Assembly (NCBI GenBank): GCA_022393335.1
Contig: JAJEKB010001475.1
Location: 285,239 to 349,238 of the forward strand
From: Macrotrachela quadricornifera
Taxonomy: Eukaryota; Rotifera; Eurotatoria; Philodinida; Philodinidae
Direction of reading: 5' to 3'
DNA: 64,000 nucleotides
Shown: in pieces, positions 21,395-33,344 of the stretch
Layout of the letters: the number at the start of each line of letters is the position of its first letter
Numbering within the stretch: position 1 is the stretch's first letter
The notes under the pieces: model-generated
What the model was told of the DNA's origin: nothing
The model's database searches: none
Seen by the model: only the letters and a program-made list of their open reading frames with translations
Translations under genes and position numbers: made by a program

Positions 21395-23235
21395 ATGATA
21401 ATGTATATGTTAGTATTTATTATTCTCGCTTATTGTATGCAAAATGGATATGCTAATGATCCTATTATTGTTCATACAAAATATGGTGATGTACTTGGTT
21501 ATCAAACATCGTTAGCTCGTGTTTTCTATGGAATTCCATTTGCTCAACCACCTATTAATAAATTAAGGTAGTTATAAATGTGTAAGTTTTCGATATTATC
21601 ATATAAAATATATTTAGATGGAATTCACCAGTACCAATTGAGAAATGGTCTCCAAAAATAATTAATGCTACTACAAGAGCACCTGCTTGTCCTCAACCAT
21701 CATGCGATCCAACTTCTCCCTTCTGTCCTCCATATGTAAAATATTTTAATCTAAATCGAAAAATTCGATTCTTCTCTTTCTTTATGAAATATATAGTTTT
21801 CGGAAGATTGTCTTTATTTGAACATTTTTACTCCATTATCAACACAAACATCTCCTTTGCCTGTTATGATTTTTATTCCTGGTGGTGAATTTCAATATCT
21901 TGATGCATCTGCACCAGCTTATAATTCTGAACGTTTAGTTAACACAACGAATGTTATTGTTGTATTCGTTCAATATCGACTTGGTAAGTACAATAAATAT
22001 TCATTCATTATAAATTGTTCACTTATAAAGGTGTTCTTGGATTTTTTGCAACTGGAACGGGTCCAAATGATATCAAAGGTAATTATGGTATACTTGATCA
22101 ACGTTTAGCTATTGCATGGATCAAAGCAAATATTGATGCATTCGGAGGAGATCCAAATCAAGTTTGATAAATAATAATAATAATACGATATAAATTTTTT
22201 TTTTAAATATATTTATTTTAGATTACTTTATTTGGTCAAAGTGCTGGTGCACAATCTGTTGCATTACATTATATGGCAAGTGATATGCAATCATTTTTTC
22301 AGCAAGCTATCATTCAAAGTGCACCTATGGCAATACCGTTTAGGTATAAGAATAAAATAAATTATATACTATATTTATATTATTTATTTAGAACTTATTC
22401 AGAATATATTGCACCTCGTGTTCTTTTAGCTGAACAACTTCATTGTAATTTTAACGATATTGCTTGCTTTCGTTCAGCTTCTGTTGATAATATAACTGCT
22501 GCTCAAAAGATAGTAAATACAAAAATAACTTCATTAGAACCATTATTATTCTTTGAACCATGGGTACCTGTAATTGATAATATTATTGTTCATGGTCAAT
22601 TATATGAAACTATTCAGAATGTATCATTTCCTTTAAAACCTCTTATTACAGGTACAGTTATTGATGAAGGATTATTTTTTATTTATAAACAATGGAATAA
22701 ACCAATTTCAATTAATTTATATATTGAAATTGGTCTTGGATTTTTTCGAGAAAAAGCTTTGAAAGTTCTTGAACGTTATCCACCTATAGGTATAGATGAT
22801 CAACGACCACGTTTATCTCAAATTGCAACTCAATGGGTATTTGCTTGTCCAACACGTATATTTGCTCGTAAAGCTGCATCATATTCTTATGTATTTGGTT
22901 ATCCATTAAATTCTAATAAAAAAGAAAATGATGCATTTTGTAATGGACATGTATGTCATGGTGATGAATTACCATATCTATTTGAATCAAGATGGTTAAA
23001 TTTTACTGATACTGGTCGACGTATATCTCAAAGTATAGCAAATTATTGGACAAATTTTGCTAAAACTCAAAATCCAAATAAACCATTATCTATACCAATA
23101 TCATGGTTAAATGTAACTAGTGGAAATGAAAAATATATGTATTTTCAAGATCCATTAGAAATACGAGAAAATTATTTAAAAGATGATTGTGATTTTTGGG
23201 ATCATATTGGTTATCGTAAAGAGAGTTTTTTATAA
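21395..23235 (+). CDS. Secreted type-B carboxylesterase (cholinesterase-like)
   Basis: An alpha/beta hydrolase of the carboxylesterase/cholinesterase family that cleaves carboxyl esters outside the cell or in the secretory route. Six exons join in phase (21395-21567, 21618-21735, 21797-21983, 22031-22161, 22222-22343, 22392-23235), giving 524 residues. The first about 20 residues are a signal peptide (MLVFIILAYCMQNGYA). Family marks are FYGIPFAQPP, EDCLYLNIFTP, GQSAGAQS with the nucleophile Ser210, TVIDEG with Glu336, and CHGDELPYLF with His433, so the triad is complete. The length is typical. There is no hydrophobic C-terminal tail, so a soluble secreted enzyme is likely. The substrate cannot be predicted; acetylcholinesterase identity is not supported. 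Confidence 0.92.
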
Positions 23236-23575
23236 AAATTTATATTTTTTTTGAATAAAATTCAAATGACATATATTTGTTTATTTATTATTATCAAAGA
23301 AATAGTTTTCTTTTCTCAATTTATCAAGATAAATTATATAATGATAAGATCATTGATTACATTGTATATTTTTGTAAAACTTTTGTTTTTCAATAACGCA
23401 AATAAAAAATCAATTTGTTTTTTTTCTACTCTTGGATTATTATTGGATATAATTCATTGAAATTATTTAATGAACAAAACATTCACATGAAATAATTGAA
23501 CACATGATTTACTATTCTATCCTGTATTTATAGTTTAACTATCAAAATAACAAATACATACAAAAATCAAAATAA
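23236..23575. other. Convergent intergenic region
   Basis: Short AT-rich gap between the 3' ends of the esterase (+) and the unrecognised nuclear-type gene (-). It presumably holds both 3' UTRs. Confidence 0.5.
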
Positions 23576-25561
23576 TTACACTTGTTTTGTATTAGGTCGA
23601 ATAGGAGTTACGTCAGTTGATGTCTAAAAAAATATAATAATTATATTTACAAAAAAAAAAAAAACAAGAAAAGATTAATTTTCTTACTCGACGTAAAGAA
23701 TTTCTTAATGGTGATTGATGATTTGTTGGTAATGTTGGTCGGGATATACTAACTCGTGTTCCATCAGGATTCATACGATAAGATATTCTTGTTGGTGTTA
23801 TTGATCTTTCATTCGTATGAGATGAAATAATAGATTGTATTGCATTCGTTCGATTTATTTCAATTTCTATATTAGAATTTTCGTTAATAACAGAAACAGG
23901 AGCAGAAACTAAGAAAATAAAATATAGATTCTTTTTTTTTGTTTATAAGAGAAATATATACCGTCGTTAATAAATGTTGTTGTCGGAATAGTATTATGTT
24001 GATTTATTTCATCCTGTGTAAATATACAACTGGCATTAATATCATTACGATTATCGGTTATAGTCTCAGATTGTTTTAAAGTTTGGCATGATGATGATGA
24101 TGGTTCATTTTCAATAGTAGTTCGTATAGGTGATGAATGAACACTAATAAATGTATAGAAAAAACAAAATTTATATGATAATATTGAAAATATATTTTAC
24201 TTAGTTGTTGTAATGGATGATGTTAAAGGTGATGATTGAGCAGCTGCTAATGGTCGATATTCATTGGCTGCATTAGTTGTTGTACGATTAGTAATTGATT
24301 TACCTAAACGAAATCGTCCTTGTTTAAGTGGGATTTTCGGTAGGCGAGCAGCCATTATATCTGTTTCTGTACGTCGAACTGTTGCTGGTGTAAATTCAAG
24401 TGGAGGATCAGAAGATGAATCAATTTGCATAAGATGTTCTTCAAGAGCTGCATCAGTTTTATCATCAATTGATGTCCATGGATCAATTTGTTTATTAGTA
24501 TTATCAGTAGTTTCTATTACTGTATTATCTTGTTGATTATCATCAATAATAATTGTTTGAATAGATGTTTGTTGTAATTGATTTTTATCGATAGTCGCTG
24601 TATTATGATTATTATTATTATTTATAATTGATATTGATGAAGATGATGGAACATTTGTAATAGTTATATCAGGTGGAATTGTTTGTAAATTAGAATGTGT
24701 TGATTCGACAACAATAGTTGAAGCAAGTGGTTGTATATCCATTTGAGAAGAACTATAATAATAAAAAAAGATGAGATGTAAATATAAATTTAAATTATTT
24801 TATATGATGTACTTTGTTGGTGATTTTGATGATTGTTGTATATCAGAAAGATTTAATGTCATTGTTGATTTATTTATTGATTTTCGAGTCTAAAAGAAAA
24901 TATTCATATTTAATTATTTATTGTAAAAAAAAATGAATTATATCACTGACCGATATATTATTACGTTCGGAAGGTATTTTATTAATTGATGTTTGTGTTC
25001 GTAAATGATGAATTTGTTGTGGATCAAGATAATGTTGTACAATTTCATCTGTTATTGGTACGATCATAACATGTTCTGGTAACCATTGAAAATTTGTTGT
25101 TTGATGTTGATTAAAAGAAGAATTTTTAAGAATAGATAAATGTTGTGTACAACAATTATATGATGATAATTGTGAAACTATTGAACAGATTAAACATGTT
25201 GGATTTTTAGTTTTATTTTCATTTGAATTTTGTAATGTTTTTTTCTTTGATTTAATTCTTTCTGATCGTCGTCGTGGTGATGATGATGATGGTGATGATG
25301 AGGATTTTTCTTCTTCATCGGAATCTGATAAAACAATATATGATGTTTTTTTATTTGTTGTTTTTGATTGTTGATCATCATCGTCTTCCCATAGATTACT
25401 TGGTCTACTACGTAATTTATTTAATCGTCGAGCTATTTGAGATTTGAATGGTGGAGATGATTGACGTTTTCGTTTTTCTAAATATTAAAAAAAAGTTGCT
25501 AATTAGAGATAGATAAAATAAAATTTCTATATTTACTTTGTTGTTTTTTTCCACTGCTCAT
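23576..25561 (-). CDS. Unrecognised nuclear-type protein with SUMO-interaction-like motif
   Basis: Seven exons join in phase on the minus strand (25537-25561, 24951-25477, 24813-24889, 24201-24752, 23962-24143, 23688-23908, 23576-23623), giving 543 residues. I do not recognise the family. The N terminus is basic (KKQQKKRKR). YIVLSDSDEEE at about 55-65 is a textbook-like SUMO-interaction motif: a hydrophobic core followed by acidic and serine residues. It is followed by a serine tract, a basic stretch PRRRSERIKSKKK, and a Cys-x2-Cys...CysCys cluster at 103-118. The middle is Ser/Thr/Asn/Gln-rich and looks disordered, and the C terminus has ISYRMNPDGTRVSISRP. A nuclear scaffold or chromatin role is an inference from composition. 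The start follows from the only in-phase ATG before the first donor. Confidence 0.75.
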
Positions 25562-25988
25562 TTTATTAATTGCGTATAAAAAGTTGACAAGTGTAAAGTT
25601 TAAATATAACGGAAAATAGTTAAAGAAATATATATTAAATTTTGAATGGAGAAAACATTTGACAATGTGTCGATGATTATCCTCTTTGAGAAGAGATGGC
25701 GCTAATATATTGAATTAATCAAAAAATTTATCAATTATTTATTATTCGATCTATATGAATAATTACAATTATTAGTATAGAGCTTAGGATATACAAATGA
25801 AATAAATTTGAGGAACTTCGAAATCTGAATATGATTTCGATTTCGTCGAAGTCAGCAAACATAAATTGTTGAAGTTTTTTAGCATGAAAAAAATTTATAT
25901 TTCTTATTTAATATTTTTTTTTTATTTAAAAAAGAAAGAGACAAATAATATTGAAAAGCAACACACAAAATTGATGTTATTATTATAT

Positions 25989-27015
25989 TTATTTCTTTGG
26001 TGCAATTAATCCTTCCAATTGTGCCTAAAAGAAAAATTTGAATAAAATAAAAAATATTCTTCTTGTTTTTTTTATTTAAATTCTAACTTTGAGTTGTTGG
26101 TTTGTTTTTTTCAAAAAATTAATTTCTTCCATATGTTTTCTTTCTTCAACTTGTCGTTGTTCATTTAATTTTTTTTCAGCTGCTTCAGAATTTGCTTTTG
26201 TTTCTCTAAGTTGTCGTTCAAGATCACGTTTATCTTCTTCAAGTTGTACTAACTAAAATAATCTATTTATAAAAACAAATCTAATTTTATAACAAACTTT
26301 TCGTTCTAATTCAGATTTTCCTTGTTCAGCCATTAATGCTTTACGCATACCAAATGCAACACTACTTTCATAAAGTGTTTGATATGCACGTAAAGTCATT
26401 TGTAATTCATCTCGTACACGAAGAAGAAGTAAACCACGTTCAGCACAATTAATAGCAACTTGACGAATAAGTTCATCTATTTATAAAACGAATTATAAAT
26501 TTTAAGAAAAAGCTCGAAAAATTTATTTATTTACCAAAACATTGTGAAAAAAGTTCACGTCGTACTGGACAAATACCAGTTTCACGAGCTTGTCGTTGTT
26601 GTAAACGCATATCTAATTGTTCTTGTAAATTAATAACATCAAGACGTGTTGCTGGTGTTGATGATATACGTTGACAATAAAGTAAATCAGAATTATTTGG
26701 ATCTTTTGTAATTCTATTTAAATAATAGCAAAAATAAAATTTCTTTTTTTTTTAAAAAATTAAATTTAAATAATTTTACCTTGGTGGAAGAATTTTATCA
26801 AGAATTTCTTCTAATGATAAATCTTTTATACTTTGTTGTTTTCTACCTAATTGTGGTGAACTTGTACCACCACCTGTAACATCCATCATTTGTTGATCTA
26901 ATGCTGTTTGTTGTTTACCAGCACCAAGTGCTCTACGATCTTTTTCATTTCCTGCTGTTATTAATGTTGGATTATCAAAACGAACAAGTGAACCAGTTGG
27001 TGGAATGATTGACAT
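25989..27015 (-). CDS. DNALI1: Axonemal dynein light intermediate chain (p28)
   Basis: A subunit of inner dynein arms in motile cilia, linking heavy chains to actin or centrin in known systems. Five exons (26780-27015, 26535-26713, 26298-26476, 26088-26252, 25989-26024) encode 264 residues, about the family length. The sequence is highly conserved: ISSTPATRLDVINLQEQLD, QRQARETGICPVRRELFSQ, LIRQVAINCAERGLLLLRVR, YQTLYESSVAFGMRKAL and the coiled-coil tail ending KKTNQQLKAQLEGLIAPKK. The N terminus is variable and glycine/glutamine-rich, as in relatives. An acceptor-like TTTTTATAG lies 21 nt before the start. A ciliary-type X-box-like site lies about 360 bp upstream. It is divergent from the FBXO8-like gene. 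Confidence 0.97.
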
Positions 27016-27374
27016 TGTGTTCTTTTTTTTTGAATTCTATAAAAATTTCTATAACGATCTAGAAAAAAAATATATTTTAGGTCATTTTCACTACGTCTTT
27101 TTGTTCCACTAAGAGAAAAACATTTTCGGAAAAATCAAATAAATATCGAATAAGAAAACTAAATTTATATAGGAGATTTTATTCAATCGGTTCTATTAAA
27201 TAATCTCTAAACTAGTCAAGAATTTTCAAAAATAAGAAAATATTATGTTAAATTATAACCTTGAAAAATATATAACTTAAGGATACATTTTTAAATAAAT
27301 AAAATTTATAAAAAATTGTTTCTATACAATACGTTGCTAAAAGTAAACGCCATTGATATTTGTCTTACAAACGA

Positions 27375-27387
27375 GTTACTTAGCAAC
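27375..27387 (-). promoter_or_regulatory. RFX X-box-like site in the DNALI1 upstream region
   Basis: GTTACTTAGCAAC is a near-palindrome fitting the RFX consensus GTNRC(C/T)-N-RGYAAC. A forkhead-like AGTAAACG and a half-site GTTGCT lie at 27333-27348. RFX and FOXJ1 control motile-cilia genes in animals, and DNALI1 is such a gene. Position and motif support this, but function is inferred. Confidence 0.45.
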
Positions 27388-27741
27388 TCTATGATTAATA
27401 TAAAAGTTCTTATTTATTTTAATCATCATAATAAAAAAGAATAAATTAAAAAATTGAATAATTTTTAGTAAATTTTATATTTTATTTATTTATTTACTGG
27501 TTATTTATTTGACCAATGATTGAATATAGAAGAAAAACTTGTTCAATTCTGTAATTTTTTTTTTGCTTTCCTTCTTCTTATTCTTTCTCAACAAATAACG
27601 AAGAAAAAAAAGTATTTTTTTTTTCTAATCTGACATACATACTGCTTACCTTTCCACGTCGACATCTTCTGTCCACGTCACCGTAGCAAGTCGGCTCGGC
27701 TACATATTCGTTCGATTAAAAATTGATTTTAATCATTGACG

Positions 27742-28872
27742 ATGGGTCAAATTTTCGATCGACAAGATGCCGAGCCGACACGCAACAATAAAAATCAAAG
27801 TAGATATTTTATTTTCAATAAAAAAGAAAAATGAACAATTTTCTCCTACTTTCTATTTTTTTATGTAATTATTCTAGTCACGAAAATTTCTGATATATCA
27901 CAATTACCACCTGAATTAGCTTTACAAATTCTTAAGAATTTAAATGCTACTGATTTATGTCTTGCTGCATGTGTTTGGCAAACATTAGCTAATGATGAAA
28001 TACTTTGGCTTAGGTAAAAAAAAAACAAAATTAATTTTTCTTTTTTTTTATTTTTAATTTTAAAGTTTATGTAAATCTAATTGGGCTTATGCATCAGTTT
28101 ATAATCGAGCTCGAGAGAATGGTACATCATTTCGTAGAATTTTTTTACAACTTGATGAAGGAACATTACGATTTAATGCTGGACAAGTAAATAAAAATAA
28201 ATTTTTCTTTTTATTTAAATATTTAATTTGTTATTTTCTATGTTTCTAGGGCTTACAATATTTTATTGAAAATAATTTACTTGATGATACATGCGAAGAA
28301 ATAAGTAAATTTATGCATAATACAAGAAAATTACGAGCTATTGAAAAACGTAAATTATTACAAACACGGTAGGTTTTATAATAGAATAATTATATTTCTA
28401 AACATTAATATATATTTTTAGTCGTGATATATTGGAGCGTCTTATTGAACTTCAATCATATGAAAATCAATTTTTACCGAATGCTTTACGTCAATTTTTT
28501 GCTAAACTTGATGCACCAGAAGATCGTAATGAATATTTATCTATTTTAATCGAAAATTTTTCCAAACGTTTTCATGAATGTAATAAAGATCTTGGCCTAA
28601 CAACAGGTGTGTAGATTTTATTATAAAATAAAAAAATCTTTTACTTTTTTGTATTTCTAGAAACAATTTATGTTCTATGTTTTTCATTAATTCTTCTTTC
28701 TATTGATCTTACATCACCACATGTTAAAAACAAAATGTCTAAACGTGAATTTATACGTAATACACGACGTGCTATAATTAATGGAACAATAAGTGATGAT
28801 TTAGCTGGTCATCTTTATGATAATATTTATTTAATTGGACATGTAGCTCATTCAACTACAGCAGCAAGTTAA
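27742..28872 (+). CDS. FBXO8: F-box and Sec7-domain protein FBXO8
   Basis: Substrate adaptor of SCF-type ubiquitin ligases with a C-terminal Sec7-like domain; the vertebrate protein regulates ARF6. Six exons join in phase (27742-27799, 27878-28013, 28066-28186, 28250-28368, 28422-28606, 28661-28872), giving 276 residues versus about 319 in human. The F-box covers about residues 28-70 (LPPELALQILKNLNATDLCL, CVWQTLANDEILW). The Sec7-like part includes NQFLPNALRQFFAKLDAPED and the very conserved SIDLTSPHVKNKMSKREFIR, NTRRA, GHLYDNIYLIGHVA. MGQ at the start matches the vertebrate protein and could be N-myristoylated. The linker between N terminus and F-box is shorter than in vertebrates. Confidence 0.95.
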
Positions 28873-29923
28873 AATAAAAATCAAATTTATATGAACATAC
28901 AAATAAAAATCTATCCCGGTTATTTTCCTGTACAAACATTTTATTATTATTATTACTATTATTTTTGTTTGCTATTCAAAAATAAGAGCTTCTTTTATTT
29001 TTTAATTTTTCCGTTTATTTTGTATTTGGTGTTTCTCCAAAATTCATCTTTTTTTTTTTTCTTTTTCTATAAAACAAAAAGAAAACCAGTGTTTTAATAA
29101 TAAATTAACATACTAAACATTTTGTAAAAAATGTAAAGTAAGATAGTAAAATTTATATGAATAATCAACAAATAAAACAATATAAAATACTTGAGAAAAG
29201 AAAATTAACTTTTAAATGAATATATTCTTTATATAATTCTCAATTTATTTCGTTTCTTAATTTTACATACTTAGAAAATGATATCGAGCAAATTTAAGGA
29301 TTTCATTTTGATGTTACATCTGTTTTACGATATACTTTTATTTCTTATATTATTTGCAACTGATATAAATACTATAGTAAACACAGAAAAATAAAGTTCT
29401 ATTGTTATTTTTTAAACGAATCTACCAAATATTTTGTTTTTCTTTCTTTTCTTATGACTAAGTGATGTTGTTTCTATGACATCATTTCTTGTATTTAATT
29501 CATCAATGAATGTATGATCAACGAAAGAATGAAACGCATATTAAACACAACCTGACAAACAATCAATTTTTTTATCAGGTTTAACTTTGAAATATTTTTC
29601 AATGTATTTATATATTAAAAGTTTTAAGCAATAGTATATAGCATGAAAAGCATTTTTACATTGTTCTGCATTTGTAATTTGTTTCGATTGAAATGTAACA
29701 TTTATATTGTAGAAAATAATATATGATGGAATTTTTATTACTTTAAATGGCATAAGAATAGCAGCAGATTTTTTTTTATACTGTTCGCTTGTTAAAAATA
29801 TATTTATTGTTCGATTGATTTCTTTTCTTCATTGTTACATTATATTGCATAGCAACCATACTCAGTCTTTATGGTACAACAAAAGAAAACCACGAAGAGC
29901 AACGTCATTTGAGCTCATCTTTG

Positions 29924-29950
29924 AGGGAGTGAGGGTGTGAGGGTGAGGGG
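29924..29950 (+). other. G-quadruplex-forming tract
   Basis: Four G-runs separated by loops of 5, 5 and 3 bases (GGGAGTGAGGGTGTGAGGG then TGAGGGG) fit the G3+N1-7 consensus. G-runs like this are rare in such AT-rich DNA. The TGTGAGGG pattern is reminiscent of G-rich telomere-type repeats, but it is not a perfect array. Confidence 0.6.
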
Positions 29951-31993
29951 TCGGTCTTAGACTTCAAATTCGATTCGCTGCATGCCTAGGTGTGCGTCTG
30001 ACTTATCTTAAAGAAAGATTGATTTGGATTTTTCGATTTTAGATAAAATCTAAACTAGAGTGGGTAGCTTGTTTCGATCCTCCCTCACCCTTGATGAGTA
30101 TTTTTATAAAGAATGCAAAACGCATTAGCAAATAAATTCTACATTTGTTTTGCTGCTACATAGATATTCAATTTATTTCTCATTGTTGTCGAAGTCGATG
30201 GCTGAAAAGTAAGAACTGGAAACTACGTATTGAACTTGTATTTCATGACACATTAATCCATATGTATTGGCCACCCGTACTCGCCGTGGTCTACCAAATA
30301 AGCTTGCCTCCCATTATCAGCAGATCTATATAGTTATATGACTTTTGAAGAAGATTAACGTTCTTACTGTACATCTTCAACGATCATATTAGAAGTTATC
30401 TATATATTTCTTCTCTTTTTTTCAACAAAACCAAAATAAATAAATGAATACAATATACACTGTACTATTTCTTAACCGATGAAAAATCGGTGCATTTCGT
30501 GCATCAATCAACTAATCAGTACTTTCAAACAATAGTCTATTACTTCAGTTTGATGAAGATATTCGATGTCAAACCCATAGTTCTTGAAGTTTCTAGTAGT
30601 AATAGCTTCCATTTTAGTCCGTCACGTCTCATATGCTAACATTAAGAATGAATGAAGGTTTTATCAAAAATTTTTGACTAATAACTCACAGTAATTTATG
30701 TTGAACAACATCTAACTACGTTTTGGCTGACATTTTTTTCAATAGTAATATGATTTCTTTATAATTAATAATGTGATCTATTTCTTTTTGACATAATTAT
30801 TTAATACACCTGGAAAGCATCTCAATCTATAAGAAGGACGGTACTACAAACAGACTGATAAGTTGAGCTAAATGTACCTTTCTATGTTGGACTCCCTATT
30901 TAAGATTTGCTAATATGTAAGTATTTTCACAGTTACATGATGGAAGTTGTTAACAAGATCTTGGTAGCAAAGCTTAATCATCTCTGATATTTTGTTATGA
31001 AAACATAGCCTGAAACTTACCGGCTATTGTGATTCTATCAGAATAAGTCAAAATTAGTCCAGAAAAGTGAGTTCAAAATTTTTAGGTGAAAAATCTATAG
31101 TTTAGACCGATATTAATTTCTGATATCTCGCTTATTTTTTGTGAGCATAAAGAAATTCACCCAACATGCTGCAAAGCTCTCATCCTAGGATGGTAGTGTT
31201 ATAGTGAATATATAGAGCTGGAATTTCAACAGTGAGTGAAAATTTATCAGTGGGAAACTTTCAGGATCATATCTCTTAATCAGTGAAATTATGAAAACCG
31301 TTAAAAACGAGCAAAACAGGCAAGTTTTAGTGCTCTAAAATTTTTTTAAAAATTAAAAAAAGACCGGCAAAAACCGATGAAGATCGGCCGGTTCGATTCC
31401 AAGTCTGATAAAGATATGAGATGCTAGTGTAATCTGATTTATATATTCTTATATAACCATCTTGTCCATATCATTTTAATTAATAAACAATTCTGCTTAT
31501 CGATTAATTTCTTCTCGAGATAGGTTGATATTTACCTTTGAAAAATTTTTTTCAAGACTAAAATAATTCCATTTGAAATTGCAAAATGGAAAAAGAATGG
31601 TATATGTTAAAAGAATAAGATTTAAGATAAAAAATCTGTTTTTATTCAAAGTGACGTCACATAAATTATTTTTAAAATAAAATAAAATAAAAAAATATAT
31701 TTGTTTTCAAACCTCAATTAGAAGAAATATATTATATCATAATAAAAAAAACAAGAGAATTTGTTCAAGTTAAAATTACCGAAATTTGATAGTAAGTTAT
31801 GTTATGGTTAATTTTAAAAAGACACAATCCTCTTAATCTGTTGAATATGTACAAATATAATTATGAATTACAGATTCACAAAACTGCCTAAATTGATTGT
31901 CTATCGGATGTCTCTGCGTTTGCATTCATTTTTCAATAACTGATTGGAAAAACAATACGCATTCTATACTTGTTTAGTATTGACAATAAAAGG

Positions 31994-32003
31994 TTATATA
32001 TAC
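31994..32003 (+). promoter_or_regulatory. TATA-like box before small Cys-rich ORF
   Basis: TTATATATAC lies about 50 bp upstream of the ATG at 32051. The spacing would suit a short 5' UTR. The call is weak in AT-rich DNA. Confidence 0.25.
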
Positions 32004-32050
32004 TTATGATAACTGTAGACACAGAATTTTATTGTCCGAAATGAATAATA

Positions 32051-32257
32051 ATGAATATTAAAAATATATATGTATCTGAAAAAGTTGATAGCACAATCTC
32101 TGCTGGATTAAAATGTGAAATACGAAGAAGCTGTTGGGATTGTACAAAAGGAAATACTATAATGTGCGCAAAAGTTTGTGATAGGAAGTTGCTAAAATGT
32201 CAGTCACAGTTTACGACTGAGAAAGTTGTTGTCAAAGGTATCCGTTACAGTCCATGA
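32051..32257 (+). CDS. Doubtful small cysteine-rich ORF
   Basis: A 68-codon intronless ORF with seven cysteines (CEIRRSCWDC, CAKVCDRKLLKC). There is no signal peptide and no recognised family. An out-of-frame ATG precedes it at 32041. The composition is more protein-like than other short ORFs nearby, and a TATA-like box lies upstream. It may equally be spurious. Confidence 0.25.
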   Translation: MNIKNIYVSEKVDSTISAGLKCEIRRSCWDCTKGNTIMCAKVCDRKLLKCQSQFTTEKVVVKGIRYSP

Positions 32258-33063
32258 TAACACGTTCTTAACATGTCTTTTATGTTTGTGATGCATCGTT
32301 GTTAAGAATGTCTGTCACGTTTGTGACTGCTTTTGGAATATATGTTATATCCATATTCTCAGCCAAACTATAATTTTGTTTCCTTTTTAATGCAGTTTTT
32401 TGCTTTTACTTTCTTTTCTAGTCCTTCATCTATTCAATCTATATGTTATTTCTGTATCGTATGTACAGATTAAAAATCATATGCAAAAAAAATTATATTA
32501 TTAAATTACTTTTTCAGAACAAAAAATAAATATTTGTAGAGAAAATTAAAGCAGTAACACAAAATATAGTCATATATATATATATATATGTCAATAAAAC
32601 CTTCTCACTCTATTATTTTTAATAATAGTATTTAGTAGAAAGTTCACTGTTTTTCTCTTTTATTTTGTCTTGCCTTGTCATACTCTTTGATGCACTTGAA
32701 ATTGTTCATATACATTTAATCTTACACAATCATTCGATATTCCTGATCAATCTAATAAAATTGTATTGGCTGGTAAATGTATGGCGTCTGCTAAGTTTTA
32801 ATATGATTATCAAATATATACTGTTCATATCCATACTGATTTATCAATTTATATTTCTGATATCGACAATAGACGTTATGCATATATGAGCATATCACCG
32901 ACATGAATATTTTTAAAATATGTGATGACCCACGGTAACCCTAAATTAGCAACTGATATCACAAGAAAATAAAGCTCACCGAACTGATTCTATGAAGATC
33001 CACGACCATCAAATGATTATGAAATAAGGGAGATATACAAATAAATATTAATTTTTTTGACCC

Positions 33064-33344
33064 ACGATGACCCATGATGTCCGATATTTTTTGCCAGTAA
33101 GTAGGTTTAATCGAGTTAAATACATATCCCAAATATCAGATTTTTATAATGTAATGTAAGGAAAATAATCTAAGGGTAAATTTTTAAACTTTAAACCTTA
33201 TAATTCACATATAAAAAGCGAGAAAGTAGGTCCTATACCATTTTCTTATACTACATTATAAAAGTCTGATATTTTGGGGATATATCTAACTCGATTACAC
33301 CTGTTTACTAGCAAAAAAAAATATCGGACATTATGGGACATCGT
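33064..33344. mobile_element. 281 bp hairpin (MITE-like)
   Basis: The arms (33064-33165 and about 33240-33344) are reverse complements at about 80%. They share ACGATG(A/T)CCCAT(A/G)ATGTCC at the ends, then CGATATTTTTT, TAATCGAGTTA and TATCAGA(T/C)TTTTATAATGTA. There is no coding capacity and no clear target duplication. Confidence 0.7.

Larger units (their letters stand above)
28873..33060. other. Gene-poor region
   Basis: More than 4 kb without a convincing conserved gene. It contains a G-quadruplex-forming tract at 29924-29950 and a doubtful small cysteine-rich ORF at 32051. A 70-codon minus ORF at 29541-29753 was judged doubtful. The rest is AT-rich with no recognised repeat. Confidence 0.5.

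Noticed and set aside
24264..24536. 90-codon plus-strand ORF
   Set aside because: It lies antisense to a long, phase-consistent exon of the minus-strand gene and has no features of its own.
28891..29097. 68-codon Phe/Tyr-rich ORF after FBXO8
   Set aside because: Encoded by T-rich and TAT-repeat sequence in the 3' UTR region.
29541..29753. 70-codon minus-strand ORF with several cysteines
   Set aside because: No signal peptide, partner exon or family. Kept only as a remark.
30145..30333. 62-codon ORF in a slightly GC-richer patch
   Set aside because: No homology recognised, and splice-like signals around it do not extend the frame.
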